A DNA stretch of 64,000 nucleotides. Origin: CAYOZN01 sp964408455 (GTDB lineage: Bacteria > Planctomycetota > Phycisphaerae > UBA1845 > UTPLA1). The stretch is from assembly GCA_964408455.1 (NCBI GenBank), contig CAYOZN010000015.1:53147-117146 (forward strand), given 5' to 3'. Positions 23,872 through 33,382 of the stretch are shown in pieces (position 1 is the stretch's first letter; each line of letters begins with the position of its first letter). Below the pieces are notes generated by a model. The model saw nothing but the letters and a program-made list of their open reading frames with translations, searched no databases and was not told the DNA's origin. Position numbers and translations under genes: made by a program.

Positions 23872-24338
23872 CAGGCGTCCTCGCGGAATTCCACCATCAA
23901 TTCAACTTCGACCGCGGCATTCAGCGGGAGTTCGCTGGCCCCGACGGCGGCGCGGGCATGGCGGCCCGCCTCGCCAAAGATCTCCACCATCAGATCGCTG
24001 GCGCCATTGGCCACCTTGGGCTGATCCGTGAAGCCCGGCGCGCTGTTGACGAAGACGCCGAGGCGCAGAATGCGGCTGATGCGGTCGATACCACCGGCGG
24101 CATGGGCGGCAATCGCGAGGCCGTTCAACGCGCACTTTCGTGCCGCCACTTTGGCATCCTCAAGCGACACATCCGTGCCCACTTTGCCGGCCGCGATCAG
24201 GGCGCCATTCTCCAGCGGTACCTGGCCGCTGACGAAATACAACCGGCCGCTGCGGACGCCCGGCACGTACGACCCCACCGGCCGCGGCGGCTCCGGCAGC
24301 GTCAAACCCATTTCCGCGAGCTTCTGCGAAGCCGTCAT
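23871..24338 (-). CDS. RidA family protein (YjgF/YER057c/UK114)
   Basis: 155 residues. It belongs to the RidA subgroup that opens with LPEPPRPVGSYVPGVRSG, followed by LYFVSGQVPLENGALI, the middle GKVGTDVSLEDAKVAARKCA and the terminal LPLNAAVEVELMVEFRED. RidA enzymes deaminate reactive enamine/imine intermediates, such as 2-aminoacrylate, to protect PLP enzymes, but this subgroup differs from canonical RidA and its substrate is uncertain. The start codon overlaps the scpA stop (ATGA), and the stop overlaps the mtnA start, so all three are translationally coupled. Confidence 0.9.
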   Translation of the reverse strand: MTASQKLAEMGLTLPEPPRPVGSYVPGVRSGRLYFVSGQVPLENGALIAAGKVGTDVSLEDAKVAARKCALNGLAIAAHAAGGIDRISRILRLGVFVNSAPGFTDQPKVANGASDLMVEIFGEAGRHARAAVGASELPLNAAVEVELMVEFREDA

Positions 24339-25387
24339 GGCGACTCCTCCCGGTCTGCGTTCGCCGTCTCCTGCTCGAACGCCTCGCTCTTCCGGAGGAT
24401 GGCATCGATGTCGACATCCACCTTGATGTCATCGAGCTCGGAAAATCCCTCCAGTTCGTCGGGATCGAGTTCGACGGCCGGCGATGCGGCGCCTGCCTCG
24501 TCGTCGGGCCCGCCATCGCGATCGTGCTTGATGTTTTCAACATCCTGCTGCGTGACATTCAGATCGGTCGATGCGCTGTCAAGTGGCGAACCAGCCGCAT
24601 CCAGCCCCAGCACGCTCTCGGCAAACGCCGGACCCCACTCATCGCCGACCGCGATCGGCTCGGCGGAAAGCAGGACGACAAAGATCGGCTGATCCACCGA
24701 CTCCTGGCTCGCCGTCACGCGCTGCTGGCGCATCAGCTCGAGCAGGGCCAGAAACAGGCCGATCATCTCGACCTTGCGGCGGCCGACAAAGATCGCCTCG
24801 AAGGCGAGCCGGCCATCCTCACGTTGCAGGCGATCGACGATATCCGCCGCATGCAGCGGGATGGGCGTGTCGTCGAAGATGACGTCGTGCGTGACCTGCC
24901 CGGCCCCGACGCTGGCCAGCACCTTGTTGAAGGCGCCGACCAGGTCCCAGATCTGCACGTCGTCGAGATCGACCTCGACCAGGTCCTTCGGGCGAATCCG
25001 TGCCGGAACACGCGGCCAGCGCTGCGCCTGCACCTCGGCGGCACGCGTCAGCTCGAACGACGCATCCTTGAACTTTTTGTATTCGAGGAGCTGTCGAACC
25101 AGCTCCAGCCGCGGATCTGACAGGTCCTCCTGATCATCGCCCTCCTCGGCCGGCGGGCGGGGAAGCAGCATTCGGCTCTTGATCTCCATCAGGACGGCGG
25201 CCATCACCAGAAACTCTGCCGCGACGTCCGGGTCGATGACCTTGAGCGTCTCGACGTAATGTACGTACTGGCCGGTGATGCGGGAGACGGGGATGTCGTA
25301 GATGTCGATCTCATCGCGTTTGATGAGATAGAGGAGCAGGTCCATGGGACCGGAGTAGATGTCGGTCTGGACGCGGTAGTCGGTCAT
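24335..25387 (-). CDS. scpA: segregation and condensation protein A
   Basis: 350 residues from ATG 25387 (MTDYRVQTDIYSGPMDLLLY); the frame upstream of this is not protein-like. The kleisin N-terminal motif PMDLLLYLIKRDEIDIYDIP and the helical AAEFLVMAAVLMEIKSRMLL segment are diagnostic. A winged-helix C-terminal region follows (VEMIGLFLALLELMRQQRVT). ScpA bridges the heads of SMC and binds ScpB in the chromosome condensation complex. The C-terminal 100 residues are acidic and extend beyond typical ScpA. No scpB is adjacent; the next genes are ridA and mtnA. Confidence 0.93.
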   Translation of the reverse strand: MTDYRVQTDIYSGPMDLLLYLIKRDEIDIYDIPVSRITGQYVHYVETLKVIDPDVAAEFLVMAAVLMEIKSRMLLPRPPAEEGDDQEDLSDPRLELVRQLLEYKKFKDASFELTRAAEVQAQRWPRVPARIRPKDLVEVDLDDVQIWDLVGAFNKVLASVGAGQVTHDVIFDDTPIPLHAADIVDRLQREDGRLAFEAIFVGRRKVEMIGLFLALLELMRQQRVTASQESVDQPIFVVLLSAEPIAVGDEWGPAFAESVLGLDAAGSPLDSASTDLNVTQQDVENIKHDRDGGPDDEAGAASPAVELDPDELEGFSELDDIKVDVDIDAILRKSEAFEQETANADREESP

Positions 25388-25609
25388 GCCAGGGGATGGT
25401 AACGCGCGTGAACCGGGGTGACTAGCAGGACGCGGCGAATGCAGGCAAACTGCTGTAGACTCCACGCAATGCGCGGGAAAGAGTCAGGAGTTGTAAGGTT
25501 TTGGATTCCGGTTTTACCACGTTACGACATTGCTTGACGAATCCACTTGCCAGGTGCTGGCCCGTGAAACCTGCAAACTCGGGAGGGATGGCATAGGTGC
25601 TGGCTTGCG

Positions 25610-25780
25610 TCACGTCGTCGGGCATTCGCCGATTCTTGCCGGCTTTTCAACGTGCAGCGCCGTGCACTCCGTCGTCGAGCCGATCCTCGGCCCGCGGGCA
25701 TTCCTCGTTCGATCGGCGGCGAGGTACTCATCCACGCTCATGCGCACTTCCGGCAGAATATCAGGATTGAGAATGACCAT
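25610..25780 (-). CDS. possible small protein or Uma2-like remnant
   Basis: Fifty-six codons from ATG 25780 (MVILNPDILPEVRMSVDEYL) with AGGAG 12 bases upstream. The MSVDEYLAAD phrase recalls the start of Uma2-type endonuclease proteins, but the rest does not continue that fold. A second open stretch in another frame continues to about 25430, so a decayed gene is plausible. The surrounding 25388-25825 has no other supported gene. Confidence 0.3.
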   Translation of the reverse strand: MVILNPDILPEVRMSVDEYLAADRTRNARGPRIGSTTECTALHVEKPARIGECPTT

Positions 25781-25825
25781 TTACCAGGTCTCCTGACTCA
25801 ATTTTACATCGCGCGCATCCGCCAT

Positions 25826-26803
25826 TCACGAATTCGCCGTCACAATCCCGCAGGCCCTTCGCACGTCCGCCATCACGCTCTCGGCCACCGCCCGCGCCTT
25901 CTTTCCCCCCGCCGCCAGTACGCCTTCCACGTATGCCTCGTCATTCTCCATCGCCGCCCGCCGTTCCCGGGCCGGGCCGAATTTCTCCTCGAAAAGCTCC
26001 GCCAGCCGCTTCTTCGCCTCGCCATAGCCCATGCCGCCGGCCTGGTACCGTTCCCGCCACTGTGCCGTCTCGTCGGCACTTGCCATCAGCCGCAAGAGCG
26101 CGAACACGTTGCACGTATCCGGGTTCTTCGGCTCCTCCACCGGCGTCGAATCCGTCTTGATGCCCATGATCTTCTTTTTGGCGGACTTCGGTTCTTCAAA
26201 AAGATCAATCGTGTTGCCGTAGCTCTTGCTCATCTTCTCGCCATCCACCCCCGGCACCACCGCCGCCTCGTTCAGCTTCGGCTGGGGAATCACGAACACT
26301 TCGCAGTTGTAGGTGTTGTGAAAGTAGCCGGCCATGTCCGCCGTCATCTCGATGTGCTGTACCTGGTCCTTGCCGACCGGCACCAGGTCGCTGCGGTAGA
26401 TCAGGATATCCGCCGCCTGGAGCACCGGATATGAAAACAGGCCCATGCTCGCCGGCAGCCCCTTGGCTATTTTGTCCTTGTAGCTGACCGCCCGCTCGAG
26501 CAGCCCCTTGCCCGTGACCGTGGAAAGGATCCACGCCAGCTCGGTCACTTCGGGCACGTCGCTCTGGCGAAAGAGGCACGCCTTGTCCGGATCGAGCCCC
26601 ATCGCCAGATAGTCGATCGCTACGTCGCGCGTCAGCTCCCGCAGGCGCTTTGCGTCCTGAATCGTCGTCAAGGCGTGGTAGTTGGCGATGAAGATGAAGC
26701 TTTCGAATTCGAACTGTCCCTCGATGTGCTGCTTCATCGCCCCGAAATAGTTGCCCAGGTGCAGCTTTCCGGACGGCTGCACACCGCTGAGTACGCGTTT
26801 CAT
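25826..26803 (-). CDS. trpS: tryptophan--tRNA ligase
   Basis: 325 residues from ATG 26803, with AGGGG 7 bases upstream (the codon five earlier is an alternative). Class I synthetase features are clear: VLSGVQPSGKLHLGNYFGAM with the HIGH-type HLGN, AWILSTVTGKGLLERAVSYK, and GEKMSKSYGNTIDLFEEP, the KMSKS loop. The protein charges tRNA-Trp with tryptophan. Length and motifs are those of bacterial TrpRS. It lies 39 bp downstream of the M50 protease gene in the same direction, so the two may share a transcript. Confidence 0.97.
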   Translation of the reverse strand: MKRVLSGVQPSGKLHLGNYFGAMKQHIEGQFEFESFIFIANYHALTTIQDAKRLRELTRDVAIDYLAMGLDPDKACLFRQSDVPEVTELAWILSTVTGKGLLERAVSYKDKIAKGLPASMGLFSYPVLQAADILIYRSDLVPVGKDQVQHIEMTADMAGYFHNTYNCEVFVIPQPKLNEAAVVPGVDGEKMSKSYGNTIDLFEEPKSAKKKIMGIKTDSTPVEEPKNPDTCNVFALLRLMASADETAQWRERYQAGGMGYGEAKKRLAELFEEKFGPARERRAAMENDEAYVEGVLAAGGKKARAVAESVMADVRRACGIVTANS

Positions 26804-26842
26804 TTCAATCCCCTGCATTCTCTTGTCGCGTCAGCCGCGCGT

Positions 26843-27559
26843 TCATTCATAAAGCCGATTATGGAATACGACAAAATATCCCTTCAACATCACGTCCGAC
26901 GGCAGCCCCAGCACATCCGTCACATGTTGCAGCATGAAAAAGAACGGAACCCATGCGCCGCTCCACGTCCACAGGACGAGGAACAGCACCGCGAAGGCCG
27001 CCAGCTGCGCCTGCGGATACATGAATTTTTCCTGCACCTCCCGCGGGAGTTTATGCTCGATGATGCGATAGCCATCCAGCGGCGGGCACGGAATCAGGTT
27101 GAACAACGTCGCGATGAAGTTCAGCACGGCCATCGCCCCGCAGAAATTCACCCAGTCGGGCTGGTACGTGGCAGCGGCATCGACGATCCCCAGCTTCGGA
27201 TGCATGGGCGCCGCCAGCAGCAGAAAAATGAGAAAGTTGCTGGCCGGCCCTGCGGCCGCCACGTACACCCGCCAGGCGCGGCTGAGCGATAGGGTGTTGA
27301 TGGGCACCGAGCCGCCGGGCAGCGGCAATCCGCCCATGAGCAGGACAATCGCCGGCACCAGCAGGCTGAAGATCGGATCAATGAATCGGAATGGATCGAG
27401 CGTCAGATATCCCCCGGAGCGGACAGAAGCGTCCCCGCCCAGGTAGGCGACGAGGGCATGCGAAAATTCGTGCAGGCAGACACACAATATCCAGGCCAGG
27501 AGCGCTGCAATCAAAGCAGGGGTAAATTCAATCTGCGCAAGAAGCTGCGTTGAAATCAT
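26843..27559 (-). CDS. M50 family (site-2 protease-like) membrane metallopeptidase
   Basis: 238 residues from ATG 27559 (MISTQLLAQIEFTPALIAAL), with GGAGAG upstream; the longer frame to 27652 lacks protein-like sequence. Zinc ligands are in LHEFSHALVAYLGGD (HEFSH) within the first membrane segment and in NLIPCPPLDGYRI (the LDG motif, in place of the usual NxxPxPxLDG). Four to six hydrophobic segments are present. S2P-type enzymes cut membrane-embedded substrates, often regulators, but many short members have unknown targets. This one lacks a PDZ domain. Confidence 0.88.
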   Translation of the reverse strand: MISTQLLAQIEFTPALIAALLAWILCVCLHEFSHALVAYLGGDASVRSGGYLTLDPFRFIDPIFSLLVPAIVLLMGGLPLPGGSVPINTLSLSRAWRVYVAAAGPASNFLIFLLLAAPMHPKLGIVDAAATYQPDWVNFCGAMAVLNFIATLFNLIPCPPLDGYRIIEHKLPREVQEKFMYPQAQLAAFAVLFLVLWTWSGAWVPFFFMLQHVTDVLGLPSDVMLKGYFVVFHNRLYE

Positions 27560-27780
27560 GGACTCTCCGCGTCCGCGCGGGACGGGCCGGGACTTCAGCC
27601 AGCCTAAGACTATGAGCGGGGCATCGGCTGTCAAGCAATTGACCGGCATCACGCCGGAGAGCCATGTAAATCACGCAGAACCTGCGCCCGACTCATCAAA
27701 GCGCGGCGCGCACCGGACCGATATGAGTGATGATGGGCGCAGCGTTGCACCACCAGAACGAACCGCAGCGCATCCTTTCG

Positions 27781-28029
27781 ATGGGTGAGAGGACCTATTC
27801 TGCTCCGATGATCGCCCCTGCCGGCGACGACCCAGCCGCAATGGCCATTCGGCGTCAGTGCTCAGAAATCGTCGTCCACCGCACCCACCTGGCACAGCAG
27901 CTCGGCCGTGGTGTATCGCTTGATGAGGCGGCAAGGGACTGGATCTCGCGCTTCGCCGCAGAGTGGCGCGTGAGGAATGGGTGCGAGTTCGCCGCGTCCA
28001 GCCGGTCCGCCGATCGGGCACAGGGATAA
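27781..28029 (+). CDS. small conserved hypothetical protein
   Basis: 82 residues from ATG 27781; a start at 27727 is also open but less likely. The core IRRQCSEIVVHRTHLAQQLG, then RGVSLDEAARDWISRFAAEW and R, has the pattern Q-x-EI-x-H-x-...-GRxV-x-x-x-EAA-x-DWI-x-x-x-A-x-x-WR, which I recognise from short planctomycete proteins without assigned function. Convergent with the Cys-rich lipoprotein gene. No membrane segment. Confidence 0.5.
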   Translation: MGERTYSAPMIAPAGDDPAAMAIRRQCSEIVVHRTHLAQQLGRGVSLDEAARDWISRFAAEWRVRNGCEFAASSRSADRAQG

Positions 28030-28060
28030 TGCGCTTCCCGATCGGCCCGGCCTTTAGTCC

Positions 28061-30256
28061 TCACTTGTCGGTGTTTTTGCAATTCCCGTAGCCATCGACA
28101 TCGCTGGCCACAAACTCGGCCGATTGTGCGTCCAGCCCCGTGATGTCGAAATCGCAGGTCACGTCGAATGTGTAGTACTGTTCTGGATCGGCTGGTGGAG
28201 AATCCTCGGCGCCGATAATGAGCTGCACGTCGGCCTCATCGGTGCAGCCGTCGTTGTTCACGTCGCCATGCAGACGAACTTCGATCGGAACAGACGCCGT
28301 TCCCACGTTGCCGAACTGGTCCCCCACGATCATGACCGTCACCAGGTATGGCGTATTGCTCGGGGAATACGCCGGGCGAACGGGCGCATAAAACGATTCA
28401 ATCTCTGAATCCAGGCCGAAGGCGGGCTCGAAGGTGCCACCGGGCTGGTCTAACGGCGCCTCGACGAACCAGAAGAACGAGTAGGTGCTGTTCTCGCGTG
28501 GATCGCCTTCGATGCTGGCGGTGAAAAAGATCTGGCATTGACCGCTGCGCGGCTCGGCCAGACCGGGATCGTCCAGATCCACTTCCAGCCGCTCATAGAA
28601 CCAGTCCCGCGAGGCAGTCATGGAGGCAGTAATCTGCGTATCGCAAGATCCCTGCTCGCACACGGAACCGGCGCCGAGTGAGGAGCCTCCCAATTTCTGA
28701 CAGCCGTCCTCAGTCATATCGACGCAGAAATCCTGCCCCTCGATACTGATGCAACAGGCCACCAGCGGCGGGCACGGATCGTTATCGCAAGTGGTGCCGT
28801 CCCCATGATACTCACCTTCGGCAATCGAACATTCGAGTTCGCTGATATCGACGCAGCCCGACACGCCCAGGCAGCAGGCGCCCGTCGGCGGCGAACAGAT
28901 CCCGCTTTCGCAGGACGTGCCATCGCCCTGATAGCTTCCCCCCTTCGACGCGTTGCATTCGTCGCTGGTCAGTTCGACGCATTCAACCCCGAAGCAGCAT
29001 GCCCCCAGCGGCTGCGGACATTCCGCCAGTTCGCACAAGCTGAAATTGCCTTCGAAGCTACCCTCCAGCGATTCGCACTCGGCCGCGGTCACATCCATGC
29101 AGCCGCCATCCTCAAGGCAGCATGCGCCCGCCGGTTGCGGGCAACTCGTCTCCGAGCAGGTACTGAAATCGCCCTGATATTGGCCTTCGAGGAAGAAGCA
29201 CTCATTGGCGGTGACATCCACGCAGGGTCCATCAAAAAGGCAGCAGGCTCCCGACGGTGTGCATTCAACCTCGTCGCAGGTTAACTCATCGCCCTGGTAG
29301 ACCCCGTCGCCGGCCGTGCATTCATCGCTGGTCAACACCGCGCACACGTCGTCCGGCAGGCAGCACGCCCCGGTCGCCGCCGGCTGGCTGCACGCCACCT
29401 GGGTGCACGATGTATCATGTCCCTGGTAGCTGCCCTCTTCGCTGGAACAACCGGTCTCGGTCAGGACGCTGCACGAGCCATCGCTAAAGCAGCACGCGCC
29501 GGCTGGCTGCGGACATTCCGCCGCCACACAGGTCACGTCGTCGCCGGCATAAGCGCCTTCCGCATCGCCGCAGGCCGCCTCCGTCAATAGTTCGCAGGAG
29601 CCGTCGTGCATGCAGCAGGCGCCCGTCGGCGCGATGGCCTGGCAGTCGTTTACGCCCTGCTCGGGATTGAACAGATCGGGGCAGTTGTCGCACGCATCGA
29701 TAATGCCGTCCTCGTCGGCGTCGGCTTCGCATTCATCGGGCACGGCGTTTTCGTTGCAATCGGTTGCAGTGCCATCGGCGATCTCGGCCTCATCCACGAG
29801 GCCATTTTCGTTGCAGTCGTTCCCTGGCGCGGGAATGATGATCTCAAGCGTGTCACCGCCCTCATAGTCGGTGCCCAGTACAAGATTGCGCTCGAGGAGC
29901 ACGAAGCCCGGCTCCTCAAACGGTGATTTTGCTTCCAGCTCGGCAGCGACCCGTGCGACGACTTCGATGCGCTGCGCCGCCGTGCGGAGAATGGTCTCCA
30001 CCGACTCCACGCCAGACACTTCCAGGCGTCGCGTGGTCCGGCGCACATCCTGAACCGAAAAGACAAAATTGGCGTCCACCAGCGCCGGAAGGCCCGACTC
30101 GTTTCGGAGCACCAGCAACACCGAATCCGACGGAATCGGAAAGCCGGTGCCGGCGTTGCCGAACAGTAGCTCCAGAAGTCCGCAGCCCGATCCGACAAGT
30201 CCCGCCGCCATCAACAGCGTGGCGATGCCGAACAGATGAACTCGCGTGCGCCGCAT
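28061..30256 (-). CDS. Cys-rich repeat lipoprotein with dockerin-like tail
   Basis: 731 residues. Lipobox LVGSGC after a hydrophobic leader marks a lipoprotein. After an unknown region there is a thrombospondin-3-like EF-hand stretch (DCNENGLVDEAEIADGTATD, DADEDGIIDACDNCPDLFNP). Eight or so units of about 40 residues follow, of the form GACCxxDGSCxxLTxxxCxxxxGxYxGDxxxCxxxxCPQP, for example GACCFSDGSCSVLTETGC and GACCLEDGGCMDVTAAEC. A beta-rich region and a dockerin-like tail close it (GDVNNDGCTDEADVQLIIG). The unit's many Cys suggest a disulfide-stabilised surface rod. No enzyme motif is visible. Confidence 0.82.
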   Translation of the reverse strand: MRRTRVHLFGIATLLMAAGLVGSGCGLLELLFGNAGTGFPIPSDSVLLVLRNESGLPALVDANFVFSVQDVRRTTRRLEVSGVESVETILRTAAQRIEVVARVAAELEAKSPFEEPGFVLLERNLVLGTDYEGGDTLEIIIPAPGNDCNENGLVDEAEIADGTATDCNENAVPDECEADADEDGIIDACDNCPDLFNPEQGVNDCQAIAPTGACCMHDGSCELLTEAACGDAEGAYAGDDVTCVAAECPQPAGACCFSDGSCSVLTETGCSSEEGSYQGHDTSCTQVACSQPAATGACCLPDDVCAVLTSDECTAGDGVYQGDELTCDEVECTPSGACCLFDGPCVDVTANECFFLEGQYQGDFSTCSETSCPQPAGACCLEDGGCMDVTAAECESLEGSFEGNFSLCELAECPQPLGACCFGVECVELTSDECNASKGGSYQGDGTSCESGICSPPTGACCLGVSGCVDISELECSIAEGEYHGDGTTCDNDPCPPLVACCISIEGQDFCVDMTEDGCQKLGGSSLGAGSVCEQGSCDTQITASMTASRDWFYERLEVDLDDPGLAEPRSGQCQIFFTASIEGDPRENSTYSFFWFVEAPLDQPGGTFEPAFGLDSEIESFYAPVRPAYSPSNTPYLVTVMIVGDQFGNVGTASVPIEVRLHGDVNNDGCTDEADVQLIIGAEDSPPADPEQYYTFDVTCDFDITGLDAQSAEFVASDVDGYGNCKNTDK

Positions 30257-30554
30257 ACGCGCAACCCTTTCTCAGTTCCTTGTTAATGCCCGAAGCTGCC
30301 AGGCTTGCCACACCGGGCGAGTGCCCCCGCTGCTTCCGCACGCCCGTCAAAGGCGCGGGCCCCTTGCCCGCCTGCCCTCCCGGCGCGGAACTCACTCGAA
30401 AGCTGAGTTGACGGCACCCATTCTATGCAGCTCGGGCGGGAAGTGAAACGTCTGCCTGAGAAACGTCAACGCGCGTGACCTGCCCCACGGCCGATAAGAT
30501 CGGGCAATGATGCGGCCCGCAATCCCCTGCCGATTTGGGCGGCAGGGCCTTCGC

Positions 30555-33176
30555 TCAATCCGCCAGCAGTGCACCGACAAAACCCGGCACATCGGCGAGC
30601 CCAATACTGCCGTTGCCATCGAAGTCCGCCGAACATACGGCAACCGAATCGGTGGAGGCGGATTGGACGGCCAGCACGAATGACGCCACGTCGCGCCCGT
30701 TTGCCTGTCCGTCGCCATTCAGATCGGCTCCCAGCGGCAGTGCACAGACTTCGTTGCCGCAGGGCGTTGTCGCGCAGGCGGTACCGGTCCCGGCGAACGC
30801 CCCGCCAGCGCCCGCACAGGCATCGGGCGCAAGGTCCTGGCAGTCGTCGGCCCAGCAGCATGCACCCAGCCCCGTGCCAATCGCGGGACACGGACAGTCG
30901 ATCCCGAGCGCGAATGACCCGGGCACCGATCCGATCCAGGAGCCGGGATTACCGACCATGAGCAAGTACGACGCGCCCGGCGTCAGGCCATCGGCACAGA
31001 TGCGCGACTCCAGATCCATGCTCGAACCACAGCCGTCGTCGTCGCAGGCGATCTCAATGAGTTCGCCGCAGTTGCCGGCATACAGCGCCAGAATTGTGTC
31101 CCGGCCTGCGGGCGTGCCGCAGGTCCGGATGCGCACGCTGGTGTCGCTCGCCACGAAGGAATACCAGAGCGTATTGTGCACGGCGTCCGGCGTGCCGTTC
31201 CACTGGCAGCTCGGGCTCTCGGGCGGAAGCTCGGCATCGGCCGAATTCGACCCGGCGGGCGGCGTTGCAAGCGCGTTGCTGGCCTCAATCGTCACGCCGC
31301 ATTCGACGGAGAATGCCGCCTGACAGGAATCGTTCGCCGGAACGATCCATCGGCAATCCGCCCCGCACGACTCGCCATCGGGCGGATCGCACTGTTCGGC
31401 CGATTCAATCACACCATTGCCGCAGAGACCCGCTTCTGCGCCGCACACGATCGTCAATGCACCGAAACCCGCATCCAACCCATAACCGCCGACGCGGATG
31501 AGGTAAGTCTGTCCCGCCGTCACCGGAAAGGAGACCTGCGATTGCAACGCCAAAAGACCGCAGTAATCATCTCCGCAGGCGATCAACCGGTCGTTGGTCG
31601 CCGGGCAGGCGCAGCCGGAATAGGCTGCCAGGCGCGTGTCATAGCTGCTGCCGCAGAGGCTGACGGTGGCAGTTCCGCTGCACATGGCCGCATAACAGAA
31701 CCAGATGTCCTGCCCGAAAGACAGCCCGAAACCCTCGTCGCAGGCCGGCGGCAGGATCGGGCCATCCGTGGTGGCCAGAAAGGTGCTGAATGTCGTGGTG
31801 CCTTCCTCGATTGGCAGCGCGTTGGCGCACAGATTGTTGTCCTCGATCTGACAGGCCGCGTTGCAGCCGTCCCCGACATTCGTATTGCCGTCGTCGCATT
31901 CCTCGCCCGGCTCTGTGATGTTGTTGCCGCAGACGGGAGCCGGCGCGCAGGGCTGGTCATCGAGACAGGCGCGCGTGTTGCGATGGGCAATCATCGCCTC
32001 GATGCTGGCTGCGCTGAATTCGTTCGTACAGGTGATCGTCGCATTCATCGTGTGGCTCGGACAGGCGCAGTGCGTCGCCCCCCACAGATGCCCCAGTTCG
32101 TGCGCCATCAGGTCCGTCGCGCACGACAGGGACAAGCAGCAGTCGCTCTGCGACATGCAGAACGCGCCATCATCAAACGCGGGCGGCGGATTGCAGAACC
32201 CCTGCCGATCGCACACATCCCCGATCGTGGCGGCCTGCCCCACCGTGTTCTGATCGGGCATCGTGATATCGCGCCCGGTAAAAAGCTTGGCGAGGTCAAA
32301 CGAGATCGCCTGCTGATTGTTCGTCCATTCGTTGATGAACTGGCAGAGCAGCGTGTCGCTGTTCGTGCTCCAGTATGGATCGGACGGCGTCGTGCGAACG
32401 ACGACCGCCGTCAAAACGTGCCGGACGCCGACCTGCGATTCGAACTGCACGTTGACCAGATTGGTCAGCAGGTTGATGCGATCTTCGACGGCGAAGATGC
32501 TGCCGTAGTTCTCGTAAAATTCGAAATCCGAATCGCACGCAAGCTCGGCGCAGTACATGTCGTCCGCCGGCCCGCGCGGAAGTGGCGTGCCCCCGCTCTC
32601 TCCAGGCCAGGCAGTCGGTCCGGATGTGGCGCACACACCGGCCGCCGCCGCGCTACCGGCTTCATACTTGACGTATTCTTCTTCGCCGGCGCCGTCGACC
32701 CGTGTTCCGAGTGGCTCGAGCCAGTAGGCGGTCCCATCGCTGCGGCGGACCAGTAAATATAGACGGCCATCTACAAAGCCGCCGGCTGCCAGGCTGCCGT
32801 CATCCCCCTCCGCTATGCCGCGGACGGTGTTTACGGGCGTCATCGGCACTTCAATGAAATGTCCGTCATATAGATGGACGATCAAACGGTAACCGTCGTG
32901 GCGAACCGAGTGTCGCCACAGTCGCACCGCAAAGGATTCGTCGGCGGTAACAACGAGGACCCGCCACGTGTCGGCGCCGGCCTGGGCAATGGACAGCCGG
33001 CAGGCCGTCGCCTCGGCCAGTCGCAGCGCCGATTTCGCATCCTGCTCCAGGCCCAACGCGGGAACGTACGGCGGCTGACCACCCGCTGCGGTGCCCGCCA
33101 AACAGGCAAACACGGTCAAGCAGATGGCGATGCCGCAGCACGCGGCTCGTCCTGATCGTGATATGAATTGAAACAC
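30555..33176 (-). CDS. secreted reprolysin-like zinc metalloprotease with Myxococcus-type Cys repeat and dockerin tail
   Basis: 873 residues with a signal peptide (CCGIAICLTVFACLAGTAAG). The M12B-type catalytic region is at residues about 205-400, with zinc motif HELGHLWGATH (359-369); the usual third-ligand spacing is kept. After it come a Myxococcus cysteine-rich repeat (CGNNITEPGEECDDGNTNVG, then DGCNAACQIE), beta-rich PPC-like domains (DIWFCYAAMCSGTATVSLCG, LWYSFVASDTSVRIRTCG) and a dockerin-like tail (GADLNGDGQANGRDVASFVL, DFDGNGSIGLADVPGFVGAL). A propeptide-like region precedes the catalytic domain. It likely degrades extracellular protein. The adjacent Cys-rich lipoprotein gene shares the surface theme. 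Confidence 0.88.
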   Translation of the reverse strand: MFQFISRSGRAACCGIAICLTVFACLAGTAAGGQPPYVPALGLEQDAKSALRLAEATACRLSIAQAGADTWRVLVVTADESFAVRLWRHSVRHDGYRLIVHLYDGHFIEVPMTPVNTVRGIAEGDDGSLAAGGFVDGRLYLLVRRSDGTAYWLEPLGTRVDGAGEEEYVKYEAGSAAAAGVCATSGPTAWPGESGGTPLPRGPADDMYCAELACDSDFEFYENYGSIFAVEDRINLLTNLVNVQFESQVGVRHVLTAVVVRTTPSDPYWSTNSDTLLCQFINEWTNNQQAISFDLAKLFTGRDITMPDQNTVGQAATIGDVCDRQGFCNPPPAFDDGAFCMSQSDCCLSLSCATDLMAHELGHLWGATHCACPSHTMNATITCTNEFSAASIEAMIAHRNTRACLDDQPCAPAPVCGNNITEPGEECDDGNTNVGDGCNAACQIEDNNLCANALPIEEGTTTFSTFLATTDGPILPPACDEGFGLSFGQDIWFCYAAMCSGTATVSLCGSSYDTRLAAYSGCACPATNDRLIACGDDYCGLLALQSQVSFPVTAGQTYLIRVGGYGLDAGFGALTIVCGAEAGLCGNGVIESAEQCDPPDGESCGADCRWIVPANDSCQAAFSVECGVTIEASNALATPPAGSNSADAELPPESPSCQWNGTPDAVHNTLWYSFVASDTSVRIRTCGTPAGRDTILALYAGNCGELIEIACDDDGCGSSMDLESRICADGLTPGASYLLMVGNPGSWIGSVPGSFALGIDCPCPAIGTGLGACCWADDCQDLAPDACAGAGGAFAGTGTACATTPCGNEVCALPLGADLNGDGQANGRDVASFVLAVQSASTDSVAVCSADFDGNGSIGLADVPGFVGALLAD

Positions 33177-33382
33177 GCGCTGTGAGATCCCCGCATGGGC
33201 CGCCAGCCGAAAGCATGCCCAGTGTAGCCGATTCGCTCGCCGGCAACAAAAGACCGCAGCGTCTTTTTTGATGCGCGGACCGCAAGCGACGGCAAAGCGG
33301 GGCAGGGCCGTCCCGGCCCGGCCGTTCTACATTCCCGGCGACGGCTAACGCAGAAAACGCCGCCGCTCCTGTCTACGGCCAG

